A stretch of 64,000 nt of DNA from CAYWOS01 sp964459985 (GCA_964459985.1 CAYWOS010000008.1:1-64000); one strand, 5' to 3'. Shown: positions 1-7,783, counted from the stretch's first letter. Notes: generated from the letters alone by a model not told the origin. A program made the numbers and translations.

Positions 1-30
1 ATCTGTCTCCGGAGTAAGCGGCTGATATCA

Positions 31-60
31 ATAAAGAGCCCTGACAAAAGGGCTCTTTAT
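31..60 (-). terminator. Terminator hairpin of the oxidoreductase operon
   Basis: A perfect 11-bp inverted repeat (31-41 with 50-60) has an 8-base loop. It lies 47 bases past the stop of the last gene of the minus-strand oxidoreductase operon. The T-run after the stem is short on both strands, so it may act in both directions. Confidence 0.75.
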
Positions 61-107
61 CAATTCTCGGCATCTTTATCACCATAGAGTAGAGCTGCGC
101 CTCGCGG

Positions 108-629
108 TCACTCGTTCATGAACGCCTGCTTATTGAGCGGGATGAACGCCGCTTTCCGGCCTGAAAACACCTTGTCGAACACGTGGAACACGGCGTCCAC
201 AGACACGACGTTCGTGCCGCGCACCACCTCGCCCAGCATCGCCATGTTGGCGACCTTATCGCTGCCGAGCGCGGCGGCGCGCGCAGCCGTATCCACGGCG
301 GTCACGGCGATATCCGTCCGCGCGGGAACGGTGTCGATAATCGAGGAATTATAGAACAATTTGCCCCCCGCCTTGACGAGCGGCTCGAACTTGACGAGCG
401 AGGGCAGGTTCATCACGACGGCGACGTCCGCCTCGTAAATGACCGGGCAGGATACCGGCTCGTCCGACACCACAACGGTGCAGTTGGCCGTGCCGCCGCG
501 CATTTCGGGGCCGTAGGACGGTAAAAACGTCGCTTCCTTGCCCTCGATCATGGCGGCGTAGGTCACGATTTGTCCCATCAGCAATACGCCCTGCCCGCCC
601 GAGCCGGCGAAAAACATTTTGGTCGTCAT
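108..629 (-). CDS. 2-oxoacid:ferredoxin oxidoreductase, gamma subunit
   Basis: This is the 173-residue gamma subunit of a four-part 2-oxoacid:ferredoxin oxidoreductase, which cleaves a 2-oxoacid with CoA to acyl-CoA and CO2 while reducing ferredoxin, or runs in reverse. The N-terminus carries the family's glycine-rich GSGGQGVLLMGQ stretch, followed by the PSYGPEMRGGTANC segment typical of the POR gamma domain. It is the last gene of the operon and its ATG overlaps the beta-subunit stop by 4 bases, so translation is probably coupled. Length is normal for a separate gamma subunit. Family membership is clear; the exact oxoacid (branched-chain, 2-oxoglutarate or aryl) cannot be fixed from this subunit and is inferred from the alpha subunit. 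Confidence 0.92.
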   Translation of the reverse strand: MTTKMFFAGSGGQGVLLMGQIVTYAAMIEGKEATFLPSYGPEMRGGTANCTVVVSDEPVSCPVIYEADVAVVMNLPSLVKFEPLVKAGGKLFYNSSIIDTVPARTDIAVTAVDTAARAAALGSDKVANMAMLGEVVRGTNVVSVDAVFHVFDKVFSGRKAAFIPLNKQAFMNE

Positions 630-1375
630 GCCTGCACCTCCCCGGGCCTGCGGAAATTGCCGAGCGGATAATACGGAATGACCTTTTCCCTGATCCAGTC
701 AAGCGCCTTGTCCGGCGTCATGCCCCAGTTGGTCGGGCAGGACGAAAGGAACTCGACGATACCGAAGCCGAGACGCTTTTGCTGCACCTCGAGCGCGGCG
801 CGCACGGCGCGCTTGGCGGCGAGCACATGCGCCGGGGTGTCCAGCGCCACGCGCTCGACGAACGCCGCGCCCTCGATGGTGGCGAGCAATTCGGACATCC
901 TGATGGGCATTCCGTTGACTTCCTTGCTGCGCCCGTCCTGCGAGGTGGTGCTGCGCTGGCCGATCAGCGTGGTGGGCGCCATCTGCCCGCCCGTCATGCC
1001 GTATATGCCGTTGTTGATGAAGAAGGTGGTGATCTTTTCGCCCCGGACGGCGGCGTGAACGATCTCCGCCGTGCCGATGGAGGCGAGATCGCCGTCGCCC
1101 TGATAGGTGAACACCGTTTTGTCGGGATGCACGCGGCGGATGCCCGTCGCCACGGCGGGCGCGCGGCCGTGCGCCGACTCGCACATATCGACGTTCATGA
1201 ACTGATGCGCGACCACCGCGCAGCCGATGGGCGCCACGCCGATGGCGCTGTCCAGAATACCCATTTCGTCGAGCGTTTCCATGATAATCCTGTGCGCGAT
1301 GCCGTGCGTGCAGCCCGGGCAATAGCTGGTCGACACGTCGAGCATCCCCTTGGTCACGGCAAACGTCTGTTTCAT
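626..1375 (-). CDS. 2-oxoacid:ferredoxin oxidoreductase, beta (TPP) subunit
   Basis: This 249-residue subunit binds thiamine diphosphate. The YCPGCTHG motif near residue 17 supplies Cys residues seen in POR/KOR beta subunits, and the GDGDLASIG motif followed about 20 residues later by NN is the classic TPP-Mg site. I start it at the ATG at 1375, which overlaps the alpha-subunit stop by 4 bases (ATGA). A longer frame reaches 1729 but only inside the alpha gene. The order alpha-beta-gamma with overlaps at both ends argues for one mRNA and stoichiometric translation. The enzyme is cytoplasmic and oxygen-sensitive in known relatives, which fits an anaerobic host. Confidence 0.93.
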   Translation of the reverse strand: MKQTFAVTKGMLDVSTSYCPGCTHGIAHRIIMETLDEMGILDSAIGVAPIGCAVVAHQFMNVDMCESAHGRAPAVATGIRRVHPDKTVFTYQGDGDLASIGTAEIVHAAVRGEKITTFFINNGIYGMTGGQMAPTTLIGQRSTTSQDGRSKEVNGMPIRMSELLATIEGAAFVERVALDTPAHVLAAKRAVRAALEVQQKRLGFGIVEFLSSCPTNWGMTPDKALDWIREKVIPYYPLGNFRRPGEVQA

Positions 1376-2466
1376 GTCAGTCCCTCCAAGATCGCTTTGG
1401 CTTCCGCCGCCATATCGGGCGAGGACATCACCATGCCGCCCGTGCGGTGGATGAGGCGGACGGGCGCGCGCCCGGCGACGCCCATGCGCACGTCGTCGAT
1501 CATCTGTCCCATCGACAGCTCGGCGGAGATCACGACCTTCGTTTTCGCATAATTGATCGCGTCGAACGCCCTGTACGGATACGGCCACAGGCTGATCGGG
1601 CGGATCAGCGACGCCCTGACGCCGTCCTTCGCCAGCAAGCCGATGGCCTCGCGCGCGATGCGCGCCGTCGTGCCGAAGGCGACGAACACGATCTCGGCGT
1701 CGCTCAAATCGTCGGCGGCATAACGGCACAGCGCGTCCTCGGCGCGGCGGTACTTCTCAAACAATTTTTCCACGTGCTTTTCAAGCGCCTCGGGCTGCAG
1801 CCGCAGCGATTTGACGACGTTCCTCTGCCCGTCGCCGCCGCGCTCGACATATCCCGTGATCGCCCACGGCTTTTCCTGCGCGATGGCGCTTCCTGAAAGC
1901 GAAACCTCGCGGTACGCGGGCAGGCGCACCGGCTCCATCATCTGTCCGATCATGCCGTCGGCGAGGATCATCACGGGATTGCGCCATTCGTTGGCGAGCG
2001 ACATGCCCTCGTAGAGCATATCGACGGCTTCCTGAATGCCCGAGGGCGCGAACACCGGGATGCGGTAATCGCCGTTGCCGCCGCCGCGCGTTACCTGATA
2101 ATAGTCCGCCTGACCGGGCTGAATGCCGCCGATGCCCGGGCCGCAGCGCGACACGTTGAGCATGAGCACGGGCGTTTCCGCGGAGCACAAAAAGCTCATG
2201 CCCTCCTGCATCAGCGATATGCCGGGCGAGGAGGACGAAATGAACACGTTGCCGCCCGCCGCCGCCGCGCCGTACGCCATATTGATCGCGCCCAGCTCGC
2301 TTTCGGCCTGCACAAACGCGCCGCCGACCTTGGGCAGCTCGCGGCTCATGTACTCGGGAATCTCGCTCTGCGGCGTGATGGGATAGCCGAAATAACAGCG
2401 CGCGCCGCCGCGAATGGCGGCTTCGGCGAAGGCTTCGTTGCCCTTCATCAACACTTTCTCGGTCAT
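1372..2466 (-). CDS. vorB: 2-oxoacid:ferredoxin oxidoreductase, alpha subunit (VorB type)
   Basis: The 364-residue alpha subunit contains the pyrimidine-binding and transketolase-C-like domains of the POR family. The start (LMKGNEAFAEAAIRGG, then FGYPITPQSEIPEY) is the pattern I associate with the VorB group, named for 3-methyl-2-oxobutanoate (2-oxoisovalerate) oxidoreductase. It follows a small ferredoxin gene, overlapping it by 4 bases, and precedes beta and gamma. The substrate call, branched-chain 2-oxoacids, is known of the VorB family but remains an inference here because VorB-like annotation also covers 2-oxoglutarate enzymes. The divergent acyl-CoA ligase under an isoleucine T-box supports a branched-chain substrate. 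Confidence 0.88.
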   Translation of the reverse strand: MTEKVLMKGNEAFAEAAIRGGARCYFGYPITPQSEIPEYMSRELPKVGGAFVQAESELGAINMAYGAAAAGGNVFISSSSPGISLMQEGMSFLCSAETPVLMLNVSRCGPGIGGIQPGQADYYQVTRGGGNGDYRIPVFAPSGIQEAVDMLYEGMSLANEWRNPVMILADGMIGQMMEPVRLPAYREVSLSGSAIAQEKPWAITGYVERGGDGQRNVVKSLRLQPEALEKHVEKLFEKYRRAEDALCRYAADDLSDAEIVFVAFGTTARIAREAIGLLAKDGVRASLIRPISLWPYPYRAFDAINYAKTKVVISAELSMGQMIDDVRMGVAGRAPVRLIHRTGGMVMSSPDMAAEAKAILEGLT

Positions 2467-2690
2467 GCCTCGTCCGCCTCCTTTTCAAAAATCTCGATCG
2501 CGCAGTCGGGGCACATCACGGCGCAGCTTTTACAGCCGACGCACGCGCCGTCGTTAAGCACGGCGGCGGGATGATAGCCCTTGAGATTGACCTCCTTCGC
2601 CACGCCGATCACGCCTTTTTTGCAGGCGTGACGGCACAGCTCGCAGCCCTTGCATTTGTCCTGATTGATGACTACGTGAAAGCGTTTCAT
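2463..2690 (-). CDS. Dicluster 4Fe-4S ferredoxin, delta subunit of the oxidoreductase
   Basis: A 75-residue protein with two CxxCxxCxxxC clusters (CKGCELCRHAC near residue 12 and CVGCKSCAVMC near residue 47), as in bacterial 2[4Fe-4S] ferredoxins and POR delta subunits. It should pass electrons from the TPP site to free ferredoxin. I choose the ATG at 2690 because an AGGAG lies six bases upstream; a longer frame has no such signal. It sits between the P-loop gene (11-base gap) and the alpha subunit (4-base overlap), which fixes its role as part of this complex rather than a free ferredoxin. Confidence 0.92.
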   Translation of the reverse strand: MKRFHVVINQDKCKGCELCRHACKKGVIGVAKEVNLKGYHPAAVLNDGACVGCKSCAVMCPDCAIEIFEKEADEA

Positions 2691-2701
2691 AAAGACTCCT
2701 T

Positions 2702-3388
2702 TCAGCTTTCGCAATCCAGATACGTCGGGCGCAGATACAGCCCGAGCGGCATGAGACACTCAACACCCAGCAGCGACCGAGGCTCGACCAAAGGCGCGGG
2801 ATAACAGGTGCAGATCAAAGGAATACCGAGGTTTCGGGACAGTTCGAGCGCTTGTTCGTAACCCCGCCTGATGATGTCGGGCGTCGTCTCGAGCAAAAGA
2901 TGGGTGTTGTTCACAATGCCGTCCACGCGCAGGGCAAGCTCGTCCCCGATTGATCGGACATGCGCCGCCGCGTCGGCGACCGAGCGCGTTTCATACCGGT
3001 TGAAATTGACGACGGCGAGCAATTCGTGGTCGTCGCGCTTCAGGTATTCGCCGAACTGCTTGAGCACGCGCGCGCCGGCGTCGTTGCCCCCCAGATCGAG
3101 GATCGCGCGGCAGCTTTCATCCTCGAGCATGGCGCGCGGCCCCGCGCCCAGCGCCGGCAATTCGGCGGTGATCTCCCGGTCGTACGCGCCCGAATGCACG
3201 GCGACGCCCGCCTTTTCAAGCATGCCTCGGCATTCGCGCGAGCGGAAGTACGGGTTGGCGACGTCGAGATCGGCCAGCGCAACGCGGGCATACGGCGCCG
3301 GGCTGCGCGCAAGCTGCATGGCGAGGCTGACGGAAAACTCGCTTTTTCCGCTTCCGTAATGCCCGACCACCACCGTCACGCGCTTCAT
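2702..3388 (-). CDS. P-loop NTPase of the CobQ/MinD-like class, first gene of the oxidoreductase operon
   Basis: The 228-residue protein opens with a Walker A loop, GHYGSGKSE, at residues 9-17, followed by a DLDVANPYFRSRE segment typical of MinD/ParA-like folds where Asp contacts nucleotide. No membrane segment or signal peptide is seen. The start at 3388 has GGGAGGG five bases upstream; a TTG fifteen bases earlier lacks one. It is the promoter-proximal gene, ahead of ferredoxin-alpha-beta-gamma. Its job is unknown: by analogy with MinD/Mrp ATPases it could load iron-sulfur clusters or regulate the complex, but that is inference only. Confidence 0.8.
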   Translation of the reverse strand: MKRVTVVVGHYGSGKSEFSVSLAMQLARSPAPYARVALADLDVANPYFRSRECRGMLEKAGVAVHSGAYDREITAELPALGAGPRAMLEDESCRAILDLGGNDAGARVLKQFGEYLKRDDHELLAVVNFNRYETRSVADAAAHVRSIGDELALRVDGIVNNTHLLLETTPDIIRRGYEQALELSRNLGIPLICTCYPAPLVEPRSLLGVECLMPLGLYLRPTYLDCES

Positions 3389-3418
3389 CAAGCCCTCCCG
3401 CAAACGCCGTATCAGTTA

Positions 3419-3447
3419 TCTATAGCACCGTCTTTCGCCTTTGTCAA
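3419..3447 (-). promoter_or_regulatory. Sigma-A promoter of the oxidoreductase operon
   Basis: On the minus strand TTGACA (3442-3447) and TATAGA (3419-3424) are separated by exactly 17 bases. The expected start site near 3411 leaves a leader of only about 23 bases, so no T-box or other long leader controls this operon. Confidence 0.8.
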
Positions 3448-3475
3448 TCGCAAGAATGTACTCAAACTGTTTTTT

Positions 3476-3498
3476 GCGCCGCACAGAGAGCGCGGCGC
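3476..3498. promoter_or_regulatory. Inverted repeat between the divergent promoters, candidate operator
   Basis: GCGCCGC at 3476-3482 and GCGGCGC at 3492-3498 form a perfect 7-bp inverted repeat with a 9-base spacer. It directly abuts the -35 box (3499) of the ligase promoter and lies 29 bases from the -35 of the opposing promoter. It is a natural site for a dimeric HTH protein, possibly the ligase fusion itself. Binding is not shown. Confidence 0.4.
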
Positions 3499-3527
3499 TT
3501 GACAAACGCGCGCGCCTGTGATACGCT
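3499..3527 (+). promoter_or_regulatory. Sigma-A promoter of the T-box/acyl-CoA ligase gene
   Basis: TTGACA (3499-3504), a 17-base spacer and TACGCT (3522-3527), with TGA before the -10 as an extended -10 element. Transcription should begin near 3534 and enter the T-box leader. Confidence 0.72.
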
Positions 3528-3533
3528 TTCCCC

Positions 3534-3806
3534 AATTTCATAGCAAAGGCCATGACGAAGACGACGGGGCAAGCCCTTTTCAGAGAGTCGGCGGTCGCTG
3601 GAAGCCGATATCGCGCGCGCCCATCACGTCCATCCCTTCCGAGCCGGAAGCCCAAAGCGAAAGCGAGTAAGCTGTCCCGCGCGCGCCGCGTCAGAGCGCA
3701 AGGCTTGTCAGAGCCGCAGAGCGGCGCGGAAACGCGCAATTTGAGTGGTACCGCGGGTTGAAACACATCCCGTCTCAAGAGACATCGTGAGGCGGGTTTT
3801 TCTTTT
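3534..3806 (+). ncRNA. T-box leader, predicted isoleucine specifier, upstream of acyl-CoA ligase
   Basis: The leader has the stem I signature AGAGAGTCGG...GCTGGAAGCCGAT (from about 3582), the antiterminator T-box core GAGTGGTACCGCGG at 3743-3756, and a terminator CCCGTCTCA/TGAGGCGGG (3769-3777 with 3788-3796) followed by TTTTTCTTTT. Uncharged tRNA binding should favour read-through. The likely specifier is ATC at 3632-3634. It is followed by six bases and GAGC, the same spacing as ATC in the ileS leader at 19230-19232, so I predict tRNA-Ile. The class is near certain; the specifier call rests on manual alignment of only two leaders. Confidence 0.9.
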
Positions 3807-3885
3807 GCCGATCGGGGCGCTGCCCCGCCGATGTCAAAACCATGAAGATGCGGGCGCGCCCCTGCCCGCGAAAGAGGTGAAGCCG

Positions 3886-6150
3886 ATGGAAACCACGTCC
3901 ATGCCGTCCGAACTGCGCGACGTCGCCGAGCGCATCCGCGAGCTGCGCGAGATCGCCGGGTATACCGAGCGGGAAATGGCGGAGTACACCGATCTGCCGC
4001 TTGATACTTACCGCGCGTACGAGAACGGGCTGGCCGATCTTCCCTTCACGTTCATCCACAAATGCGCGCAGATTTTCCACGTCGAGATCCTCGATCTCAT
4101 GGAAGGCCGCACGGCGCGGCTGTCGAGCTACACCGTCACGCGCAAGGGCGCGGGCGAGATCACGGCGCGCGAGAAGGGCATTGATATCCGCTCGCTCGCG
4201 CCGCTCTTCCGCAGCAAAATCGCCGAGCCGTACTTCGTCCGTTACGCCTATGATCCCGCGCTGCAGAACGCGCCCGTTCACACCGCCACGCATTCGGGGC
4301 AGGAGTTTGATTACGTGCTTTCGGGCGAGCTCAAGGTGCAGGTCGGACGGCACAGCGAAACGCTGCGCGAGGGCGACAGCATCTATTACAACAGCGCCAC
4401 GCCGCACGGCATGATTGCCACCGGCGGCGGCGACTGCCTCTTTCTGGCGGTCGTGCTGCCCGGCGAGGGCGCGCCCGAGATCGCCATGCCCGCGCCGGCG
4501 CCCGCCGGGCGCGCAAAGGGCGAATTGATCGCCGAGCGGTTCGTCAAGCCCGTCGAGGACGAAACGGGCGCGCTGCGCGAGATCGCGTTTTCGCATCTTG
4601 ATACCTTCAATTTTGCCTACGACTTTCTCGACGTGATGGCGGAAAAGCACGGCGACAGGCTGGCGCTGCTGCACCTGGACGAGCGCAAAGCCGAGCGCCG
4701 GTTCACGTTCGAGGACATCAAGCGCCACGGCAACCGCACGGCGAACTACCTGCGCTCGCTGGGCGTCAAAAAGGGCGACCGCGTGTTGGTCGTGCTGCGC
4801 AGGCAGTATCATTTCTGGTTCGTCATGATGGCGCTCGCCAAGATCGGCGCCGTCGCCATTCCCGCGACCGATCAATTGCTCGCCAAGGATTTCGAGTACC
4901 GCCTGAACGTCGCGGGCGTAACGGCCGTATTGTGCACGGCGCGCGGCGCGGCGGCGGGCGAGATTGAAAAAGCGCTGCCCGAATGCCCCTCGCTCAAAAC
5001 GCTGGTGGTCTGCGGCGGCGCGCGCGAGGGCTGGCATGATTTCGACGGCGACTACACGCTGTTTTCCTCCTCGTATCACCGCCCCGCCGACGCCGCATGC
5101 GGAAGCGACGATATGGTGATGTTCTTCACCTCGGGCACGACGGGCTATCCCAAGCTCGCGCGCCACAGCCACACCTACCCGCTCTCGCATTTTATCACGG
5201 CGAAATACTGGCAGCGCGCCGAACAGGGCAATCTGCACCTGACCATATCGGATACCGGCTGGGGCAAGGCGCTGTGGGGCAAGCTGTACGGTCAGTGGCT
5301 GTGCGAGGCGCCGGTGTTCGTTTACGATTTCGACCGCTTCAGCGCCGACGACATTCTGCCGCTCTTCGCGAAATACCAGATTAAAACCTTCTGCGCGCCG
5401 CCGACGATGTACCGCATGTTCATCAAGGAAGATTTGTCCAAGTACGATTTGTCCTCGATCCGCCAAGCCGCCATCGCGGGCGAGGCGCTCAACCCCGAGG
5501 TGTTCCTCAAGTTCCGCGAGGCGACGGGCATCTCGCTCATGGAAGGCTTCGGGCAGACCGAAAGCGCGCTGCTCGTGGGCAATTTAGCGGGCATGACGCC
5601 CAAGATCGGCTCGATGGGCAAGCCGTCGCCGCTCTATGACGTCGATATCGTCGATCACGACGGCAACCCCGTCCCGACGGGCGAAACGGGCGAAATCGTC
5701 GTGCGCACCGGCGCGGGCAAGCCCGCCTGCGGGCTGTTCATCGGCTATTACGGGCAGGACGCCGCGCTCACGCGCGTTCATGATATGTACCACACCGGCG
5801 ACACGGCGTGGCGCGACGAGGACGGGTATTACTGGTACGTCGGGCGCGTGGACGATCTGATCAAATCCTCGGGCTACCGCATCGGACCCTTCGAGATCGA
5901 AAGCGTCATCATGGAGCTTCCCTACGTGCTCGAATGCGGCGTGTCCGCCGCGCCCGATCCCGTGCGCGGGCAGATCGTCAAGGCGAGCGTCGTGCTGACC
6001 AAGGACAGGGAGCCCTCCGACGCGCTCGCCAAGGAGATCCAGAACTACGTCAAGCACCGCACCGCGCCCTACAAATACCCGCGCATCGTCGTCTTCCGCG
6101 ACGAACTGCCCAAGACCGTCAGCGGGAAGATCCAGCGCGCGCTGTTATAA
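3886..6150 (+). CDS. HTH-cupin-acyl-CoA ligase fusion protein (ANL superfamily)
   Basis: The 754-residue protein has three parts. Residues about 8-70 form an XRE-type helix-turn-helix. Residues about 130-195 form a cupin (HSGQEFDYVLSGEL, then the PHG metal-site segment). Residues about 240-754 form an AMP-forming acyl-CoA synthetase. In the last part I see the ATP loop FFTSGTTGYPK near 410, GFGQTES near 550, YHTGDTAWRDEDGY near 635 and the C-terminal catalytic Lys in KTVSGKIQR. It should activate a carboxylic acid with ATP and CoA. The start at 3886 has AAAGAGGTG six bases upstream. It is transcribed from a T-box leader and diverges from an oxoacid oxidoreductase. The acid is unknown; a branched-chain or aryl acid is likely from context. 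The fused HTH suggests an enzyme that also binds DNA. Confidence 0.88.
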   Translation: METTSMPSELRDVAERIRELREIAGYTEREMAEYTDLPLDTYRAYENGLADLPFTFIHKCAQIFHVEILDLMEGRTARLSSYTVTRKGAGEITAREKGIDIRSLAPLFRSKIAEPYFVRYAYDPALQNAPVHTATHSGQEFDYVLSGELKVQVGRHSETLREGDSIYYNSATPHGMIATGGGDCLFLAVVLPGEGAPEIAMPAPAPAGRAKGELIAERFVKPVEDETGALREIAFSHLDTFNFAYDFLDVMAEKHGDRLALLHLDERKAERRFTFEDIKRHGNRTANYLRSLGVKKGDRVLVVLRRQYHFWFVMMALAKIGAVAIPATDQLLAKDFEYRLNVAGVTAVLCTARGAAAGEIEKALPECPSLKTLVVCGGAREGWHDFDGDYTLFSSSYHRPADAACGSDDMVMFFTSGTTGYPKLARHSHTYPLSHFITAKYWQRAEQGNLHLTISDTGWGKALWGKLYGQWLCEAPVFVYDFDRFSADDILPLFAKYQIKTFCAPPTMYRMFIKEDLSKYDLSSIRQAAIAGEALNPEVFLKFREATGISLMEGFGQTESALLVGNLAGMTPKIGSMGKPSPLYDVDIVDHDGNPVPTGETGEIVVRTGAGKPACGLFIGYYGQDAALTRVHDMYHTGDTAWRDEDGYYWYVGRVDDLIKSSGYRIGPFEIESVIMELPYVLECGVSAAPDPVRGQIVKASVVLTKDREPSDALAKEIQNYVKHRTAPYKYPRIVVFRDELPKTVSGKIQRALL

Positions 6151-6171
6151 GCGGAAGGGCGCAAAAACAAA

Positions 6172-6193
6172 AACGCGCGTTTCCGCGCGCGTT
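6172..6193. terminator. Hairpin terminator between convergent ligase and nrdR
   Basis: A perfect 8-bp stem (AACGCGCG at 6172-6179, CGCGCGTT at 6186-6193) follows the ligase stop by 20 bases. A second small hairpin CGCCGC/GCGGCG follows at 6201-6218. Both lie between convergent genes and could serve either strand. Confidence 0.55.
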
Positions 6194-6221
6194 CCGGGGC
6201 CGCCGCAAAAACGCGGCGACC

Positions 6222-6701
6222 TTATTTCTTCGTTTCGGGCTCGATATCGCGCTCGGTCAGCACGCGGTTCATTTCGTGCATGAAGGTGGGCAGATCGGTA
6301 AACTGGCGATACACGGAAGCAAAGCGGATATACGCCACCTCGTCGAGCCGGCGCAGTTCCTCCATCACCATTTCGCCGATCTGGCGCGTGGTGATCTCTT
6401 CGCGCAGGCTGTTGTAGGCGAGCTGCTCGACGGAGGACACGATTTTCTCGATCTCGGCGGCGGAAACCGGGCGTTTATGACAGGCGGCGATAATGCCCGA
6501 GCGTATCTTCTGCGGGTCGAACAGCTCGCGCGAGTTGTCCTTTTTGATCACCAGAAGCTGCTGCTCCTCCACCTTCTCATAAGTGGTGAAGCGGCGGCCG
6601 CAGTTAATGCACTCGCGCCGGCGGCGGATGCTGTTGCCGTCGTCGGTCGGGCGCGAATCCACCACGCGGCTGTCGGCGCAGTTACAAAATTGACATTTCA
6701 C
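6222..6701 (-). CDS. nrdR: NrdR, repressor of ribonucleotide reductase genes
   Basis: This 159-residue protein matches NrdR in full: an N-terminal zinc ribbon (CQFC near residue 3, then SIRRRRECINCGRRFTTYE near 28-46) and an ATP-cone domain (LLVIKKDNSRELFDPQKIRSG). NrdR binds dATP/ATP and represses ribonucleotide reductase promoters. The start is the GTG at 6701, preceded by AAGGGTG; an ATG at 6709 is out of frame. It is the last gene of a minus-strand cluster but has its own near-consensus promoter at 6735-6763. No ribonucleotide reductase gene lies in this window. Confidence 0.95.
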   Translation of the reverse strand: MKCQFCNCADSRVVDSRPTDDGNSIRRRRECINCGRRFTTYEKVEEQQLLVIKKDNSRELFDPQKIRSGIIAACHKRPVSAAEIEKIVSSVEQLAYNSLREEITTRQIGEMVMEELRRLDEVAYIRFASVYRQFTDLPTFMHEMNRVLTERDIEPETKK

Positions 6702-6734
6702 CCGTTCATCACCCTTTGCGGCGTTCTTTCGTTC

Positions 6735-6763
6735 ATTATACGCGCGATATCGCGTTCTGTCCA
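6735..6763 (-). promoter_or_regulatory. Sigma-A promoter of nrdR with a palindromic spacer
   Basis: TGGACA (minus strand, 6758-6763), 17 bases, TATAAT (6735-6740). The spacer holds a perfect 12-base palindrome CGCGATATCGCG (6743-6754), a possible operator. It lies between nrdR and the end of the upstream secreted-protein gene. Confidence 0.75.
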
Positions 6764-6768
6764 GCAAA

Positions 6769-7767
6769 TCATTGATGGATGTACAAATCGTCGCGCAAAC
6801 GGTACAGCGTGCAACCGCGGTTTTTCGTACAGATGGCGTCCACGAACCATTCCGCCGTTTTCTGCGCCTCATACTGGATGTAGCCCCAGCGCACGCCCTC
6901 GATGCGCGTGCCGAGCATGTTGCTGTCCGTCCATGTCATCAGATCGCCCGCGGGCGAGTAATCCGCCATGAACAAAAGGCTGTGCGGGCCGTTGCCGTGG
7001 TAATAATAGCCCACCATCTGCAAGAAATCGCCCGTTTTGACGCTTTCGAGCACCTTGCGGCACAGCGCGCGGTTCTCCTCTTTGGTAAGCGACTGATCAT
7101 ACTTGAACTGCGCCGCGATTTCAAACGGACTGCCGTCTTCGGCGCTTTCGATGCGCCACTCGATGCCGTAATCATACGGCGCGCAGTTGACCTTGCTGTT
7201 GTTCTTGGGCATATGCAGCGCAAGCTCGGGGTACTCCGCCATGCGGTAGGATTTGGAGAAGGTGTCGAACAGGCGCATGACGTAATTCTTGCAAACGGCG
7301 AGATCGCCGTCCTCCTGCGCGGGCGCGAAGCGATAGCGCTTATCGGTTGACTCGCGCTTGGCCTCGTCGAACATATCCCGGATCAACCGCTCCTTGGGCG
7401 ACAGGATATAGACCTTTTTCTCGTCGGACACGGCGGCGCCGTAATAGTTGACGCCGTAGCCCGTGACCGTGACGGTCGCGCCGCAGGACAAACGCGGCAG
7501 TTTGAACGTATAATCCAGCGCGCCGCCCGCCTGCTCATAGGAAAGCGAGCCGCCTTCCCAGACGCATTCCGCCGTGATCCTGTCCACATGCGCGCCCGTC
7601 GCGCGCACGGTGATCTCATACGACGCGGGATAGGTCTGATTGACGCCGGGCGACGCAAGCGTCACGGACGGCGTGCCGACCAGCGCGAGGAAATCCACTT
7701 CTTCCTCGGCGGCGCACGCCGACGCAAGGCATAATAGAATCGCCATGATACACGCAGCCCGTTTCAT
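6769..7767 (-). CDS. Secreted protein with Ig-like N-domain and a putative Cys-His hydrolase domain
   Basis: The 332-residue protein begins with a signal peptide (MKRAACIMAILLCLASACA; the ASAC end could be a weak lipobox). Residues about 30-122 look like an Ig-like beta domain. The C-terminal half contains Cys159 at the head of a helix (VCKNYVMRLF) and His262 in GNGPHSLLFMADY, about 100 residues later, an arrangement reminiscent of NlpC/P60 or CHAP papain-like peptidoglycan amidases. I do not recognise the family. The ATG at 7767 is set by the signal peptide and an AAGGAG 11 bases upstream. It follows ylmC by 16 bases. A cell-wall role is an inference. Confidence 0.6.
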   Translation of the reverse strand: MKRAACIMAILLCLASACAAEEEVDFLALVGTPSVTLASPGVNQTYPASYEITVRATGAHVDRITAECVWEGGSLSYEQAGGALDYTFKLPRLSCGATVTVTGYGVNYYGAAVSDEKKVYILSPKERLIRDMFDEAKRESTDKRYRFAPAQEDGDLAVCKNYVMRLFDTFSKSYRMAEYPELALHMPKNNSKVNCAPYDYGIEWRIESAEDGSPFEIAAQFKYDQSLTKEENRALCRKVLESVKTGDFLQMVGYYYHGNGPHSLLFMADYSPAGDLMTWTDSNMLGTRIEGVRWGYIQYEAQKTAEWFVDAICTKNRGCTLYRLRDDLYIHQ

Positions 7768-7783
7768 CCGTCGTACAGCTCCT

